Shown: piece by piece, positions 24,937 to 34,001 of the stretch
How positions within the stretch are numbered: the first letter of the stretch is position 1
Layout of the letters: the number at the start of each line of letters is the position of its first letter
DNA from: Pantoea latae
GTDB taxonomy: Bacteria; Pseudomonadota; Gammaproteobacteria; Enterobacterales; Enterobacteriaceae
Reading direction: 5' to 3'
Assembly (NCBI RefSeq): GCF_002077695.1
Contig: NZ_MWUE01000003.1
Location: forward strand, 220,676-284,675
DNA length: 64,000 bases
The notes under the pieces: generated by a model
Database searches by the model: none
What the model saw: the letters and a program-made list of their open reading frames with translations, nothing else
What the model was told of the DNA's origin: nothing
Program-made: the position numbers and the translations under genes

Positions 24937-26208
24937 GTGAATAAAGTTTTGCCACTGGCACTGTTTACCGCGCTTAGCGTAAACGCTGCCTTCGCCAGTT
25001 CCGGGCTGGAAAACAATGGATTTATCGCAGACAGTCATCTGAATATGCTGCTGCGCAACGCTTATATCGATCGTGACTATAAAGATCAGGGCGTCCGCGA
25101 TCGCGCGGAATGGGGCCAGGCGATTATCGCCACTTACACCTCTGGCTTTACCCAGGGTCCGGTCGGCTTTGGCGTCGACGCCATCGGTCAATACGCGGTG
25201 CGTCTGGATGGCGGACGCGGACGCAGCGGCGCGGGCGGCATCGACTTCTTTGCGCAGGATAATAGCGGCCGCGCCCGTTCCGATTTAGCGAAATTCGGCG
25301 CCACGGCGAAAATGCGCTTTTCCAACACTGTATTCAGCTACGGCACGCAACGCCCGGTGCTGCCGATTTTGTATGCCGACGAATCCCGTCTGCTGAATGA
25401 AACCTTTACCGGCTTTATGCTGGATTCAAAAGAGATCGACGGGCTCGATATTAGCGCGGGATATTTCACCGCCGAGCAGCAAAAAAGCGACGACAGCCAT
25501 GACACCGGCCTGAATAGCCTGAGCTTCGCCGGCGCGAGCTACCAGTTTAATCCGCGTTTCAGCGGCGCCTTTTATGCCTCCAGCGTTCAGGACGTGATTA
25601 ATAAACAATATCTGGGCATGAAATATCAGCAGCCGATCGCTGACGATCAGCGCTTCGCGCTCGATTTTAACGGCTATAACTCACGTCTCGATCAGAATTA
25701 CGCGCAAAGCCTGGATACTGGCCGCAGTAACACCATCTGGAGCCTCGCCGCGAGCTATATCTGGGATATCCATACTTTTAAACTCGCCTATCAGCAGAGC
25801 AGCGGCAGCACCGGCTACCACTACGGCGGATACCGTAATCAGGGCGGCGTCGGCGACGGCGGCAACACCATCTGGCTGGCTAACTCCTACTGGTCAGATT
25901 TCAACGGCGAGGATGAGCGCTCCTGGCAGCTGGCCTACTCTGTCGATCTCGGCGGCGTGATGCTGCCGGGCCTGAGCTACGACGTGGCCTATGTGCGCGG
26001 CGATAACATCAAAACCTCGGCGACGGATAATGGTCATGAACATGAGTTCTTTAACCAGATCCAGTACAAAGTGCAGGATGGCCTGGCGAAAGATCTGCGC
26101 CTGAAGCTGCGCTACTCGGTGCTGCGCGTCTCGTCGGACGCGGCGGATTATAATATCGGCGGCAATGAAGTTCGCGTCTTCGTGGAATATCCGTTCGGGA
26201 TATTCTGA
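24937..26208 (+). CDS. OprD family outer membrane porin
   Basis: Outer-membrane beta-barrel porin of about 423 residues, the family's usual size. The start is taken as GTG at 24937, which gives a compact signal peptide ending NAAFA before SSGLENNGFI; an ATG 45 bases upstream is possible but would add a poor leader. The mature protein has the OprD beginning GFIADSHLNMLLRNAYIDRD, alternating aromatic and polar strands, and a C-terminal aromatic (ends YPFGIF), as expected for barrel assembly. OprD porins admit amino acids, peptides or carboxylates. Its place between two uptake modules suggests it is the outer-membrane entry for one of them. Confidence 0.88.
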   Translation: MNKVLPLALFTALSVNAAFASSGLENNGFIADSHLNMLLRNAYIDRDYKDQGVRDRAEWGQAIIATYTSGFTQGPVGFGVDAIGQYAVRLDGGRGRSGAGGIDFFAQDNSGRARSDLAKFGATAKMRFSNTVFSYGTQRPVLPILYADESRLLNETFTGFMLDSKEIDGLDISAGYFTAEQQKSDDSHDTGLNSLSFAGASYQFNPRFSGAFYASSVQDVINKQYLGMKYQQPIADDQRFALDFNGYNSRLDQNYAQSLDTGRSNTIWSLAASYIWDIHTFKLAYQQSSGSTGYHYGGYRNQGGVGDGGNTIWLANSYWSDFNGEDERSWQLAYSVDLGGVMLPGLSYDVAYVRGDNIKTSATDNGHEHEFFNQIQYKVQDGLAKDLRLKLRYSVLRVSSDAADYNIGGNEVRVFVEYPFGIF

Positions 26209-26240
26209 TGGCGCGTCTGCTCTGAAAAATGTGCTGATTA

Positions 26241-26269
26241 AACCCGTGGCGGCCCCGCCGCCACGGGTT
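26241..26269 (+). terminator. Hairpin after the porin gene, likely terminator
   Basis: Perfect 12-bp stem AACCCGTGGCGG/CCGCCACGGGTT with a 5-base loop, 32 bases after the stop. It lacks a T-run, so termination may be incomplete or Rho-assisted. Confidence 0.6.
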
Positions 26270-26356
26270 ATGCAAACCCTCTCCCGCCACGTCTGAAAAT
26301 ATCCCCATTAACCAGAAAAAAATAGCCGCTCGCGTAGCTTATCCATAAGAAAAAAT

Positions 26357-26395
26357 TATCCCCATCTGGTGCATAAACTGCACTCTTATGCAGCA
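26357..26395. promoter_or_regulatory. Two NtrC-like enhancer sites
   Basis: TGCACTCTTATGCAGCA at 26379-26395 matches most positions of the NtrC consensus TGCACTATNTTGGTGCA. A second site at 26357-26373 keeps the perfect right half TGGTGCA with a poor left half. Both lie about 80-120 bases upstream of the predicted sigma-54 start, the normal enhancer distance. Confidence 0.55.
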
Positions 26396-26447
26396 GCATA
26401 AATTCCGACACAAATAAATATACCTGTAAAACATCAAGTTATATTAA

Positions 26448-26463
26448 TGGCACAGCTTTTGCT
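26448..26463 (+). promoter_or_regulatory. Sigma-54 (RpoN) promoter of the allophanate hydrolase/carboxylase operon
   Basis: TGGCACAGCTTTTGCT matches the -24/-12 consensus with exact GG-to-GC spacing. Transcription would start near 26474, about 27 bases ahead of the ATG at 26501. NtrC-like sites lie upstream. Confidence 0.82.
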
Positions 26464-26500
26464 GAGTGTATTCCATCTTGTATACCAGCTGGAATTCACT

Positions 26501-28297
26501 ATGGCCTCAACCTTTGGCTTTACCCTGAAAGCGTGGCAGGCGTGTTATCACGATAACCCGCGCCAAATAAGCGACATCCTGCGCGCCCACCTCGCGGATA
26601 TTCCTGCCGAGGACAACGCCTGGATTTACCTGATCTCTCCCGAACAGTTACAGGCGCAAATTGAACCGCTGCTGGCGCGTTATTTAGATAATCCGTCGGC
26701 GATGCCGCTGTTCGGCGTGCCTTTTGCGGTAAAGGACAATGTCGACGTTGCCGGCCTGCCCACTAGCGCCGCCTGCCCGGCGTTGACCTATACCGCCGAG
26801 GCGGATGCCTTTGCCGTTGCGCAGCTGAAAGCGGCCGGCGCGGTGATGATAGGCAAAACCAATCTGGATCAGTTTGCCACCGGCCTGGTTGGCACCCGAT
26901 CGCCCTATGGCGCCGTTAGCAACACCTTTGATCCGCGCTACGTCAGCGGCGGCTCCAGCTCAGGCTCGGCGTCGGTGCTGGCGCGTGGGCTGGTCGGCTT
27001 CTCGCTCGGCACCGACACCGCTGGCTCCGGGCGCGTACCGGCCGGCTTTAACAATATCGTCGGCCTGAAACCAACTAAAGGCTGGCTCTCGGCGCGCGGC
27101 GTGCTGCCCGCCTGCCGACTCAACGACACACTCTCCGTGTTCGCGCTCACCGTGGAAGACGCGTTCGCCGTCGCCACGGTCGCAGGCGGCTATGACGAGG
27201 ACGAAGCCTACTCCCGTCGCCACCCGAAAAACGTTCCCGCCAGCATCAAGGCGCAGCCAACCTTCGCCGTTCCCGCCGCGCCGGAATTCTTTGACGACAA
27301 ACAGGCCGAAGCGGCCTGGCTGGCGGCGCTGGAGCAGCTGAAAGCCGGCGGCGCCGTGTTGCAGCCGATTGACTTCACCCCTTTTCAGCAGCTGGCGGAG
27401 CAGCTCTATTACGGCCCGTGGGTCGCTGAGCGCACCGTGGCGGTCGGCGAGATGCTTAACCGCCCGCAAGAGATGGATCCGGTGGTGTATGAGATTGTCA
27501 GCAGCGGCCTGAAATACAGCGCGGTAGAGGCCTACCAGGCGGAATACCTGCGCGCCGAGCTGACGCGCCAGATCGAGCAGGCGCTGGCGCCGTTCGATGC
27601 GCTGGTGGTGCCGACCTCACCCACCATTCATACCCTGGAAGAGATGCAGCAGGAGCCGGTGCGCTATAACTCGCAGTTCGGCACCTATACCAACTTCACC
27701 AATCTGGCCGACCTCAGCGCGCTGGCGCTGCCTGGCCCGTTCCGCGCCGACGGCTTACCGGCAGGCATTACGCTGATCGCGCCCGCCTGGCACGACCGCG
27801 CGCTGGCGACCTTTGGCCTGCGCTGGCAGGCGCAGCTGGGCCTGCCGCTCGGTGCCACCGGCAAGCCTTGCCCTGCTCAGCCTGCGGCGCTGCCTGTCTC
27901 TGCCGATCACGTGCGTGTGGCGGTGGTTGGCGCGCACCTGACCGGCATGCCGCTCAATTTTCAGCTCACCACCCGCCGCGCGACGCTGGTGGAAGAGACG
28001 CAAACCGCCAGCAGCTACCGCCTGTTCGCCCTGCTTGACGGCCCGATTAAAAAGCCGGGGCTGCTGCGCGACGCGCAGGGCGCCGCCATTACGGTTGAGC
28101 TGTGGGATATCCCGCTGGCGCGCTTCGGCGAATTTGTCGCGGAGATCCCCGCGCCGCTCGGCATCGGCTCGCTGACGCTGGCGGACGGACGCAGCGTGAA
28201 GGGCTTTATCTGCGAGCCGGCGGCGCTGTCGCAGGCGCTAGAGATCACTGAATTCGGCGGCTGGCGCCGCTGGCTGGCGTCACAGGAGAACCACTAA
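26501..28297 (+). CDS. atzF: Allophanate hydrolase
   Basis: Amidase-signature enzyme that splits allophanate into ammonia and carbon dioxide, the last step of ATP-dependent urea or guanidine use. About 598 residues, typical length. The Lys-Ser-Ser triad region is visible: K78 in FAVKDN, GGSSSGSA at about 150-157, and S176 in DTAGSGRVPA. The C-terminal domain (about 440-598) is the allophanate-hydrolase-specific extension. The start at 26501 is chosen over a frame beginning 54 bases earlier, because that one would start inside the sigma-54 promoter. It lies two bases before the carboxylase gene and heads the nitrogen operon. Confidence 0.93.
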   Translation: MASTFGFTLKAWQACYHDNPRQISDILRAHLADIPAEDNAWIYLISPEQLQAQIEPLLARYLDNPSAMPLFGVPFAVKDNVDVAGLPTSAACPALTYTAEADAFAVAQLKAAGAVMIGKTNLDQFATGLVGTRSPYGAVSNTFDPRYVSGGSSSGSASVLARGLVGFSLGTDTAGSGRVPAGFNNIVGLKPTKGWLSARGVLPACRLNDTLSVFALTVEDAFAVATVAGGYDEDEAYSRRHPKNVPASIKAQPTFAVPAAPEFFDDKQAEAAWLAALEQLKAGGAVLQPIDFTPFQQLAEQLYYGPWVAERTVAVGEMLNRPQEMDPVVYEIVSSGLKYSAVEAYQAEYLRAELTRQIEQALAPFDALVVPTSPTIHTLEEMQQEPVRYNSQFGTYTNFTNLADLSALALPGPFRADGLPAGITLIAPAWHDRALATFGLRWQAQLGLPLGATGKPCPAQPAALPVSADHVRVAVVGAHLTGMPLNFQLTTRRATLVEETQTASSYRLFALLDGPIKKPGLLRDAQGAAITVELWDIPLARFGEFVAEIPAPLGIGSLTLADGRSVKGFICEPAALSQALEITEFGGWRRWLASQENH

Positions 28298-28299
28298 CC

Positions 28300-31200
28300 A
28301 TGTTCAGCACCGTTCTGATTGCCAACCGCGGCGAGATCGCCTGCCGCGCCATCCGCACCCTGAAGCGCCTCGGCGTCACCAGCGTCGCCATCTACTCAGA
28401 CGCCGACCGCAACGCGCGCCACGTTAAAGAGGCGGACATTGCGATTGCCCTCGGCGGCGACAAGGCGAGCGACAGCTACCTGCGCATCGACAAAGTGCTC
28501 GCCGCCGCACGGGAAACCGGCGCGCAGGCGATCTGGCCGGGCTACGGCTTTCTCTCGGAAAGCATCGCCTTCGCCGACGCCTGCGAGCAGGCGGGCATCG
28601 TGTTTGTCGGCCCGACGGCGCAGCAGATCGGCGAGTTTGGCCTGAAACACCGCGCGCGTGAGCTGGCCGCCGACGCCGGCGTCCCGATGACGCCCGGCAC
28701 GCCGCTGCTCGACTCCCTCGACGACGCCCTGCGCGCCGCCGCGCAGATCGGCTATCCGGTGATGCTGAAAAGCACCGCGGGCGGCGGCGGCATCGGCCTG
28801 ACGCGCTGCGCGGACGCCGAGGCGCTGCGCAGCGCCTGGGAGAACGTGCGCCGCCTCGGCGAGCAGTTCTTTAGCGACGCGGGGGTGTTTCTCGAACGCT
28901 GCATCGATCGCGCGCGCCACGTTGAGGTGCAGATATTCGGCGACGGCAGCGGCAAGGTGATCGCGCTCGGTGAACGCGACTGTTCCTTACAGCGCCGCAA
29001 TCAGAAAGTGGTGGAGGAGACCCCGGCGCCGAACCTGCCGCCGGCCACGCGCGACGCGCTGCTCGCCTCAGCCGTGCGGCTCGGCGAACGGGTCAACTAC
29101 CGCAGCGCGGGCACGGTGGAGTATATCTACGATGCCGATCAGGATGCGTTCTACTTCCTTGAGGTCAATACCCGCCTGCAGGTGGAACATCCGGTGACCG
29201 AGTGCGTCACCGGCCTCGATTTGGTGGAGTGCATGCTGAAAGTGGCCGCGGGCGATCCCCTCGACTGGGCGCGTCTGCAGCAGGCGCCGCAGGGCGCGTC
29301 GCTGGAGGTACGGCTCTACGCCGAAGATCCGCTGAAAAACTTTCAGCCGAGTCCCGGCGTGCTGACCAGCGTGGTGTTCCCCGAGGGCGTGCGCGTCGAC
29401 AGCGGCATCGACAGCGGCGCCGAGGTTTCCGCCTTTTACGATCCGATGATCGCCAAGCTGATCGTCCACGCCGAGACGCGCGACGCGGCGATCGCGAAGC
29501 TGCAGCAGGCGCTTGATGCCACCCAGCTGCACGGCATCGCCACCAACCTCGACTATTTACGCCAGATTATCGCCACTGACGCCTTTCGCCGCGGCGAGGT
29601 ATGGACGCGCTTTCTCGACGCCTTTACCCCCGCCGCCAGCGCGATCGAGGTGCTACAGCCCGGCACCTTCAGCACCATTCAGGACTATCCCGGCCGCCTT
29701 GGCTACTGGGATATCGGCGTGCCGCCGTCAGGTCCGATGGACGATTTTGCCTTTCGCCTGGCGAACCGCATCGTCGGCAACCACGCCAGCGCCGCCGGGC
29801 TGGAGTTTACCCTGCAGGGTCCGACGCTGCGCTTCCACTGCGACGCCACTGTCGCGCTGACCGGCGCGGACTGCGCGGCGGAGCTGGACGGCGAAGCGGT
29901 CGCCTGCTGGCAGCCGATCGCCGTGCGCGCCGGGCAAACCCTGACGCTGGGCCGGGCGCAGAGCGGCTGCCGGACTTATCTGGCGGTGCGCAACGGCCTC
30001 GACGTGCCGGAATACCTCGGCAGCCGCGCCACCTTCTCTCTCGGCCAGTTTGGCGGGCACGCCGGGCGCACGCTGCGCGTGGCCGATATGCTGCCGATCT
30101 CCCAGCCAGCGCTGGCGGCCTGCGCCACGCCTGCGCCGGTCAGCGCCCCTGAAGCGCTGGATCACGCGCTGGTGCCGCACTACGGCAACGAGTGGCGCAT
30201 CGGCGTGCTCTACGGGCCGCACGGCGCGCCCGACTTCTTTACCCAGGCGGCCATCGACGAGTTCTTCGCCAGCGACTGGCAGGTGCACTACAACTCCAAC
30301 CGTCTCGGCGTCCGCCTCGTGGGGCCGAAACCGAGCTGGACGCGCGCCAACGGCGGCGAAGCGGGGCTACATCCCTCCAACGTGCACGACTGCGAATACG
30401 CCATCGGCGCGGTGAACTTCACCGGCGATTTCCCGGTGATCCTGACCCATGACGGCCCGAGCCTGGGCGGCTTTGTCTGCCCGGTGACGATTGCCAAAGC
30501 GGAGCTGTGGAAAGTGGGCCAGGTGAAACCCGGCGATCGCATCCGCTTCCACCCCATCAGCGCGGACGAAGCGGTCGCGCTGGAGAAAGCGCAAGCGCAC
30601 AGCATTGCCACGCTGCGCAGCGCCCATGCGCCCGCCTTCCCCGTGCCCTCGCTGGCGGCGAGCGCCATCGGCTCCGCCACGCTGCTGGCGGCGCTGCCGG
30701 CAACGGCCACTACCCCGGCGGCGAGCTATCGCCAGGCGGGCGACAAATATGTGCTGATCGAATATGGCGATAACGTGCTGGATCTGGCGCTGCGCCTGCG
30801 CGTGCATCTGCTGATGCAGGCGCTGCGCGAACGCGCGGTGCCGGGCGTCGAAGAGCTGTCGCCGGGCGTGCGCTCGCTGCAGGTGCGCTACGACAGCCTG
30901 ATCCTCAGCCAGCAGCAGCTGATGCGCCTGCTGCTGGAGCTGGAGGCGAATCTCGGCGACGTCAGCCAGCTGCAGGTGCCATCGCGCATCGTCTGGCTGC
31001 CGATGGCGTTTGAAGACAGCGCCACCCTCGGCGCGGTAGAGCGCTATCAGGAAACGGTTCGCGCCAGCGCGCCCTGGCTGCCCAACAACGTCGATTTTAT
31101 TCAGCGCATTAACGGGCTGGCGAGCCGCGAGGCGGTGCGTGACACCCTGTTTGAGGCCAGCTACCTGATCCTCGGCCTCGGCGATGTCTATCTCGGCGCG

Positions 31201-31917
31201 CCGTGCGCCGTGCCGATCGATCCGCGTCATCGCCTGCTTAGCTCTAAATACAGCCCGGCGCGCACCTTTACCGCCGAAGGCACGGTCGGCATCGGCGGCA
31301 TGTATATGTGCATTTACGGCATGGATTCGCCGGGCGGCTATCAGCTGGTGGGCCGCACCCTGCCGATCTGGAACAAGTTTCTGAAAAACAGCCAGTTTGC
31401 CGCGGATGAGCCCTGGCTGCTGCGCTTCTTCGATCAGGTGCGCTTCTATCCGGTCAGCGAAGCGGAGCTGACGCAGCTGCGCGACGACTTCCGTGAGGGA
31501 CGCGCCGCGATCCGCATTGAAGAGACGCTGTTCGATTTTGCCGCCCATCAGCGCTTCCTGGCGGAGAACGCTGAGCCGATCGCCGACTTCCGTCAGCGCC
31601 AGGCCGCCGCGTTCGAGCGCGAAGTGGCGCTGTGGGCGCAGGAAGATCAGAGCGCGCCGCCCGTGGCTGACGCGGCGCCAGAGGCGAGCGAGAGCGAGGA
31701 GCACGGCGTGGCGGTGCGCGCCGATATGAACGGCAACATCTGGAAGATCCTCGCGGCGCCGGGCGACAGCGTCAAGGCGGGCGAGACGCTGATCGTCGTC
31801 GAAGCGATGAAGATGGAGCTGGCGATTGTCGCGCCGCAGGACGGCACGGTGGCCCGCATCGCCTGTCAGGCGGGACGCCCGGTCAGCCCCGGCGACGCCC
31901 TGCTCTGGCTGGAATAA
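28300..31917 (+). CDS. uca: Urea carboxylase (or guanidine carboxylase)
   Basis: Biotin-dependent carboxylase of 1205 residues. Order of domains: biotin carboxylase about 1-450 (with KSTAGGGGIGLTRC and EVNTRLQVEHPVTE), carboxyltransferase halves of the AHS2/KipA and AHS1/KipI type about 455-1010, and a C-terminal biotinyl domain with EAMKMEL (biotin on K1171). With allophanate hydrolase it forms the urea amidolyase pathway, an alternative to urease; no urease genes are seen. Established knowledge: many proteins with this annotation are guanidine carboxylases working with DUF1989 deiminases. DUF1989 genes lie about 20 kb away and urt genes lie directly downstream, so both readings stay open. 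Confidence 0.93.
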   Translation: MFSTVLIANRGEIACRAIRTLKRLGVTSVAIYSDADRNARHVKEADIAIALGGDKASDSYLRIDKVLAAARETGAQAIWPGYGFLSESIAFADACEQAGIVFVGPTAQQIGEFGLKHRARELAADAGVPMTPGTPLLDSLDDALRAAAQIGYPVMLKSTAGGGGIGLTRCADAEALRSAWENVRRLGEQFFSDAGVFLERCIDRARHVEVQIFGDGSGKVIALGERDCSLQRRNQKVVEETPAPNLPPATRDALLASAVRLGERVNYRSAGTVEYIYDADQDAFYFLEVNTRLQVEHPVTECVTGLDLVECMLKVAAGDPLDWARLQQAPQGASLEVRLYAEDPLKNFQPSPGVLTSVVFPEGVRVDSGIDSGAEVSAFYDPMIAKLIVHAETRDAAIAKLQQALDATQLHGIATNLDYLRQIIATDAFRRGEVWTRFLDAFTPAASAIEVLQPGTFSTIQDYPGRLGYWDIGVPPSGPMDDFAFRLANRIVGNHASAAGLEFTLQGPTLRFHCDATVALTGADCAAELDGEAVACWQPIAVRAGQTLTLGRAQSGCRTYLAVRNGLDVPEYLGSRATFSLGQFGGHAGRTLRVADMLPISQPALAACATPAPVSAPEALDHALVPHYGNEWRIGVLYGPHGAPDFFTQAAIDEFFASDWQVHYNSNRLGVRLVGPKPSWTRANGGEAGLHPSNVHDCEYAIGAVNFTGDFPVILTHDGPSLGGFVCPVTIAKAELWKVGQVKPGDRIRFHPISADEAVALEKAQAHSIATLRSAHAPAFPVPSLAASAIGSATLLAALPATATTPAASYRQAGDKYVLIEYGDNVLDLALRLRVHLLMQALRERAVPGVEELSPGVRSLQVRYDSLILSQQQLMRLLLELEANLGDVSQLQVPSRIVWLPMAFEDSATLGAVERYQETVRASAPWLPNNVDFIQRINGLASREAVRDTLFEASYLILGLGDVYLGAPCAVPIDPRHRLLSSKYSPARTFTAEGTVGIGGMYMCIYGMDSPGGYQLVGRTLPIWNKFLKNSQFAADEPWLLRFFDQVRFYPVSEAELTQLRDDFREGRAAIRIEETLFDFAAHQRFLAENAEPIADFRQRQAAAFEREVALWAQEDQSAPPVADAAPEASESEEHGVAVRADMNGNIWKILAAPGDSVKAGETLIVVEAMKMELAIVAPQDGTVARIACQAGRPVSPGDALLWLE

Positions 31918-31926
31918 GGAGAGGTT

Positions 31927-32625
31927 ATGGAACATCGCCCCCGCAGCAAAAACCGTCCCGAAGCGCTGGCCGAGAAGGTCTATCAGGCGCTGAAGCAGGA
32001 TATTTTTGCCTTCCGCCTGATGCCGGGCGATCGCTTCAGCGAAAACGAGATCGCCGAGCGGCTGACGGTCAGCCGCACGCCGGTGCGTCAGGCGCTGTTC
32101 AGGCTGGAGCGCGAGGGCTACGTCGAAGTCTGGTTTCGCAGCGGCTGGCAGGTAAAGCCGTTCGATTTCGACTACTTCGAGTCGCTGTACGACTTTCGCA
32201 CCGTGCTGGAGCGCGAGGCGGTGCGCCGCCTCTGCGCCCTGCCACCGGCGCAGTGCGCCGAGACGCTGGCAGCGCTGAACAGCTTCTGGATCGAGGCGGC
32301 GCCGCTGGAGGAGGGCAGCGCCGTTTCCGCCCAGGATGAGGCGTTTCACCTCACGCTGGTGGCCGCGACCGGCAATCCCGAAATGGCGCGCGTGCACGCC
32401 GAGCTGACGGAAAAGATCCGCATCATCCGCCGCCTCGACTTCACGCGCGAGGATCGCATCGACGCGACCTATCAGGAACACGCCCGCATTTTACGGGCGA
32501 TTTTTCAGCAACGCACCGAGGAGGCTCAGCGCATTTTAACCGACCATATTGCCGTCAGTAAGGCCGAGGTTCGCAAGATCACGCTGCATATGCTGCACCA
32601 GGCCCGACTTCAACCCATTGAATAA
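31927..32625 (+). CDS. GntR family (FCD-type) transcriptional regulator
   Basis: Regulator of 232 residues. The N-terminal winged helix contains MPGDRFSENEIAERLTVSRT and PVRQALFRLEREGYVEVW (about 35-75), and the C-terminal half is the helical FCD ligand domain with conserved His/Asp positions. An AAGGAG site precedes the ATG. It sits between the carboxylase and urtA on the same strand with short gaps, so it is probably co-transcribed and controls this operon in response to urea, allophanate or a precursor. Confidence 0.87.
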   Translation: MEHRPRSKNRPEALAEKVYQALKQDIFAFRLMPGDRFSENEIAERLTVSRTPVRQALFRLEREGYVEVWFRSGWQVKPFDFDYFESLYDFRTVLEREAVRRLCALPPAQCAETLAALNSFWIEAAPLEEGSAVSAQDEAFHLTLVAATGNPEMARVHAELTEKIRIIRRLDFTREDRIDATYQEHARILRAIFQQRTEEAQRILTDHIAVSKAEVRKITLHMLHQARLQPIE

Positions 32626-32654
32626 AAACAGATAACACATTTAGGGGTTTACGA

Positions 32655-33923
32655 ATGAAAAGACGCTCGCTGCTTAAAGTTTTCGCGCTCTCCGCCTCTG
32701 TCGCCAGCATGGGATTCGCCTTCGCAACGCAGGCGGCGGAGACCATCAAGGTCGGGATTATGCATTCGCTCTCCGGCACCATGGCGATCTCTGAAACGCC
32801 GCTGAAAGATGTGGCGCTGATGACCATTGACGAGATCAACGCCAAAGGCGGCGTGCTGGGGAAAAAGCTGGAGCCGGTGGTGGTCGATCCGGCGTCCAAC
32901 TGGCCGCTTTTTGCGGAAAAGGCGCGTCAGCTGCTGACTCAGGACAAGGTGGCGGTGGTGTTCGGCTGCTGGACCTCGGTGTCGCGCAAGTCAGTGCTGC
33001 CGGTGTTCGAAGAGCTGAACGGCCTGCTGTTCTATCCGGTGCAGTATGAAGGGGAAGAGATGTCGCCGAACGTCTTCTACACCGGCGCGGCGCCCAACCA
33101 GCAGGCGATCCCGGCGGTGGAGTATCTGATGAGCGAAGATGGCGGCAGCGCGAAGCGCTTCTTCCTGCTCGGCACCGACTATGTCTATCCGCGCACCACC
33201 AACAAGATCCTGCGCGCGTTTCTGCACAGCAAAGGGGTGCAGGACAAGGATATTGAAGAGGTCTATACGCCGTTTGGCTACAGCGATTATCAGACTATCG
33301 TCTCCAGCATCAAAAAGTTTGCCGCCGGCGGCAAAACCGCGGTGATCTCGACGATCAACGGCGATTCCAACGTGCCGTTCTATAAAGAGCTGGCGAACCA
33401 GGGCATTAAAGCCACCGACATTCCGGTTATCGCCTTCTCGGTGGGCGAGGAGGAGCTGCGCGGCATCGACACCAAACCGCTGGTGGGCCAGCTGGCGGCG
33501 TGGAACTACTTTGAGTCGGTGGATAACCCCACCAACGCGGCGTTCGTCGCCGACTACCGCGCCTACGCCAAAGCGCACAAGCTGCCCAACGCCGACACCG
33601 TGGTGACCAACGACCCGATGGAAGCGACCTGGGTCGGGCTGCATATGTGGGCGCAGGCGGTGGAGAAAGCGGGCACCACCGACGTCGACAAGGTGCGCGC
33701 GGCGATGGCCGGTCAAACCTTCAAGGCGCCGGACGGCTTTACCCTGACCATGGACCAGACCAACCACCATCTGCACAAGCCGGTCATGATCGGCGAGGTG
33801 GAAGAGAACGGCCAGTTCAACGTGGTCTGGCAGACAGAGCAGCCGGTGCGCGCCCAGCCGTGGAGCCCCTATATTCCCGGCAACGACAAGAAGCCCGATC
33901 ATCCGGTGAAATCAGCGCAGTAA
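32655..33923 (+). CDS. urtA: Urea ABC transporter substrate-binding protein
   Basis: Periplasmic urea-binding protein of 422 residues, typical UrtA length. The N-terminus MKRRSLLKVFALSASVASMG with cleavage near AQAAE is a signal peptide. The mature protein has the UrtA segments IKVGIMHSLSGTMAISE, FGCWTSVSRKSVLPVFEE and VGEEELRGID. It is followed by a large hairpin before urtB, a common way to keep binding-protein mRNA more abundant than permease mRNA. The context with urea carboxylase supports urea, though short amides or guanidine-like ligands cannot be excluded. Confidence 0.93.
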   Translation: MKRRSLLKVFALSASVASMGFAFATQAAETIKVGIMHSLSGTMAISETPLKDVALMTIDEINAKGGVLGKKLEPVVVDPASNWPLFAEKARQLLTQDKVAVVFGCWTSVSRKSVLPVFEELNGLLFYPVQYEGEEMSPNVFYTGAAPNQQAIPAVEYLMSEDGGSAKRFFLLGTDYVYPRTTNKILRAFLHSKGVQDKDIEEVYTPFGYSDYQTIVSSIKKFAAGGKTAVISTINGDSNVPFYKELANQGIKATDIPVIAFSVGEEELRGIDTKPLVGQLAAWNYFESVDNPTNAAFVADYRAYAKAHKLPNADTVVTNDPMEATWVGLHMWAQAVEKAGTTDVDKVRAAMAGQTFKAPDGFTLTMDQTNHHLHKPVMIGEVEENGQFNVVWQTEQPVRAQPWSPYIPGNDKKPDHPVKSAQ

Positions 33924-33930
33924 GCGCGCC

Positions 33931-33969
33931 GCTTGCCTTTACCCTCGCCTTAACCGGGTAAGGGCAAGC
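33931..33969 (+). promoter_or_regulatory. Large intercistronic hairpin between urtA and urtB
   Basis: A 14-bp stem (arms 33931-33944 and 33956-33969, one G-U pair) with an 11-base loop and no T-run. It probably stabilises the urtA end of the message or attenuates reading into urtB. Confidence 0.6.
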
Positions 33970-34001
33970 GCCATCAGGCCCTTCCCGACAGGATCATCAC
34001 T

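Noticed and set aside
26209..26500. Possible guanidine riboswitch ahead of the carboxylase operon
   Set aside because: No ykkC-type or mini-ykkC-type conserved motifs were recognised; the region is explained by a sigma-54 promoter and NtrC sites.
30367..32481. A 704-codon open frame on the minus strand opposite the carboxylase and GntR genes
   Set aside because: It lies wholly antisense to recognised genes, its translation is rich in Arg, Gln and His as typical for GC-rich antisense frames, and no domain is recognisable.
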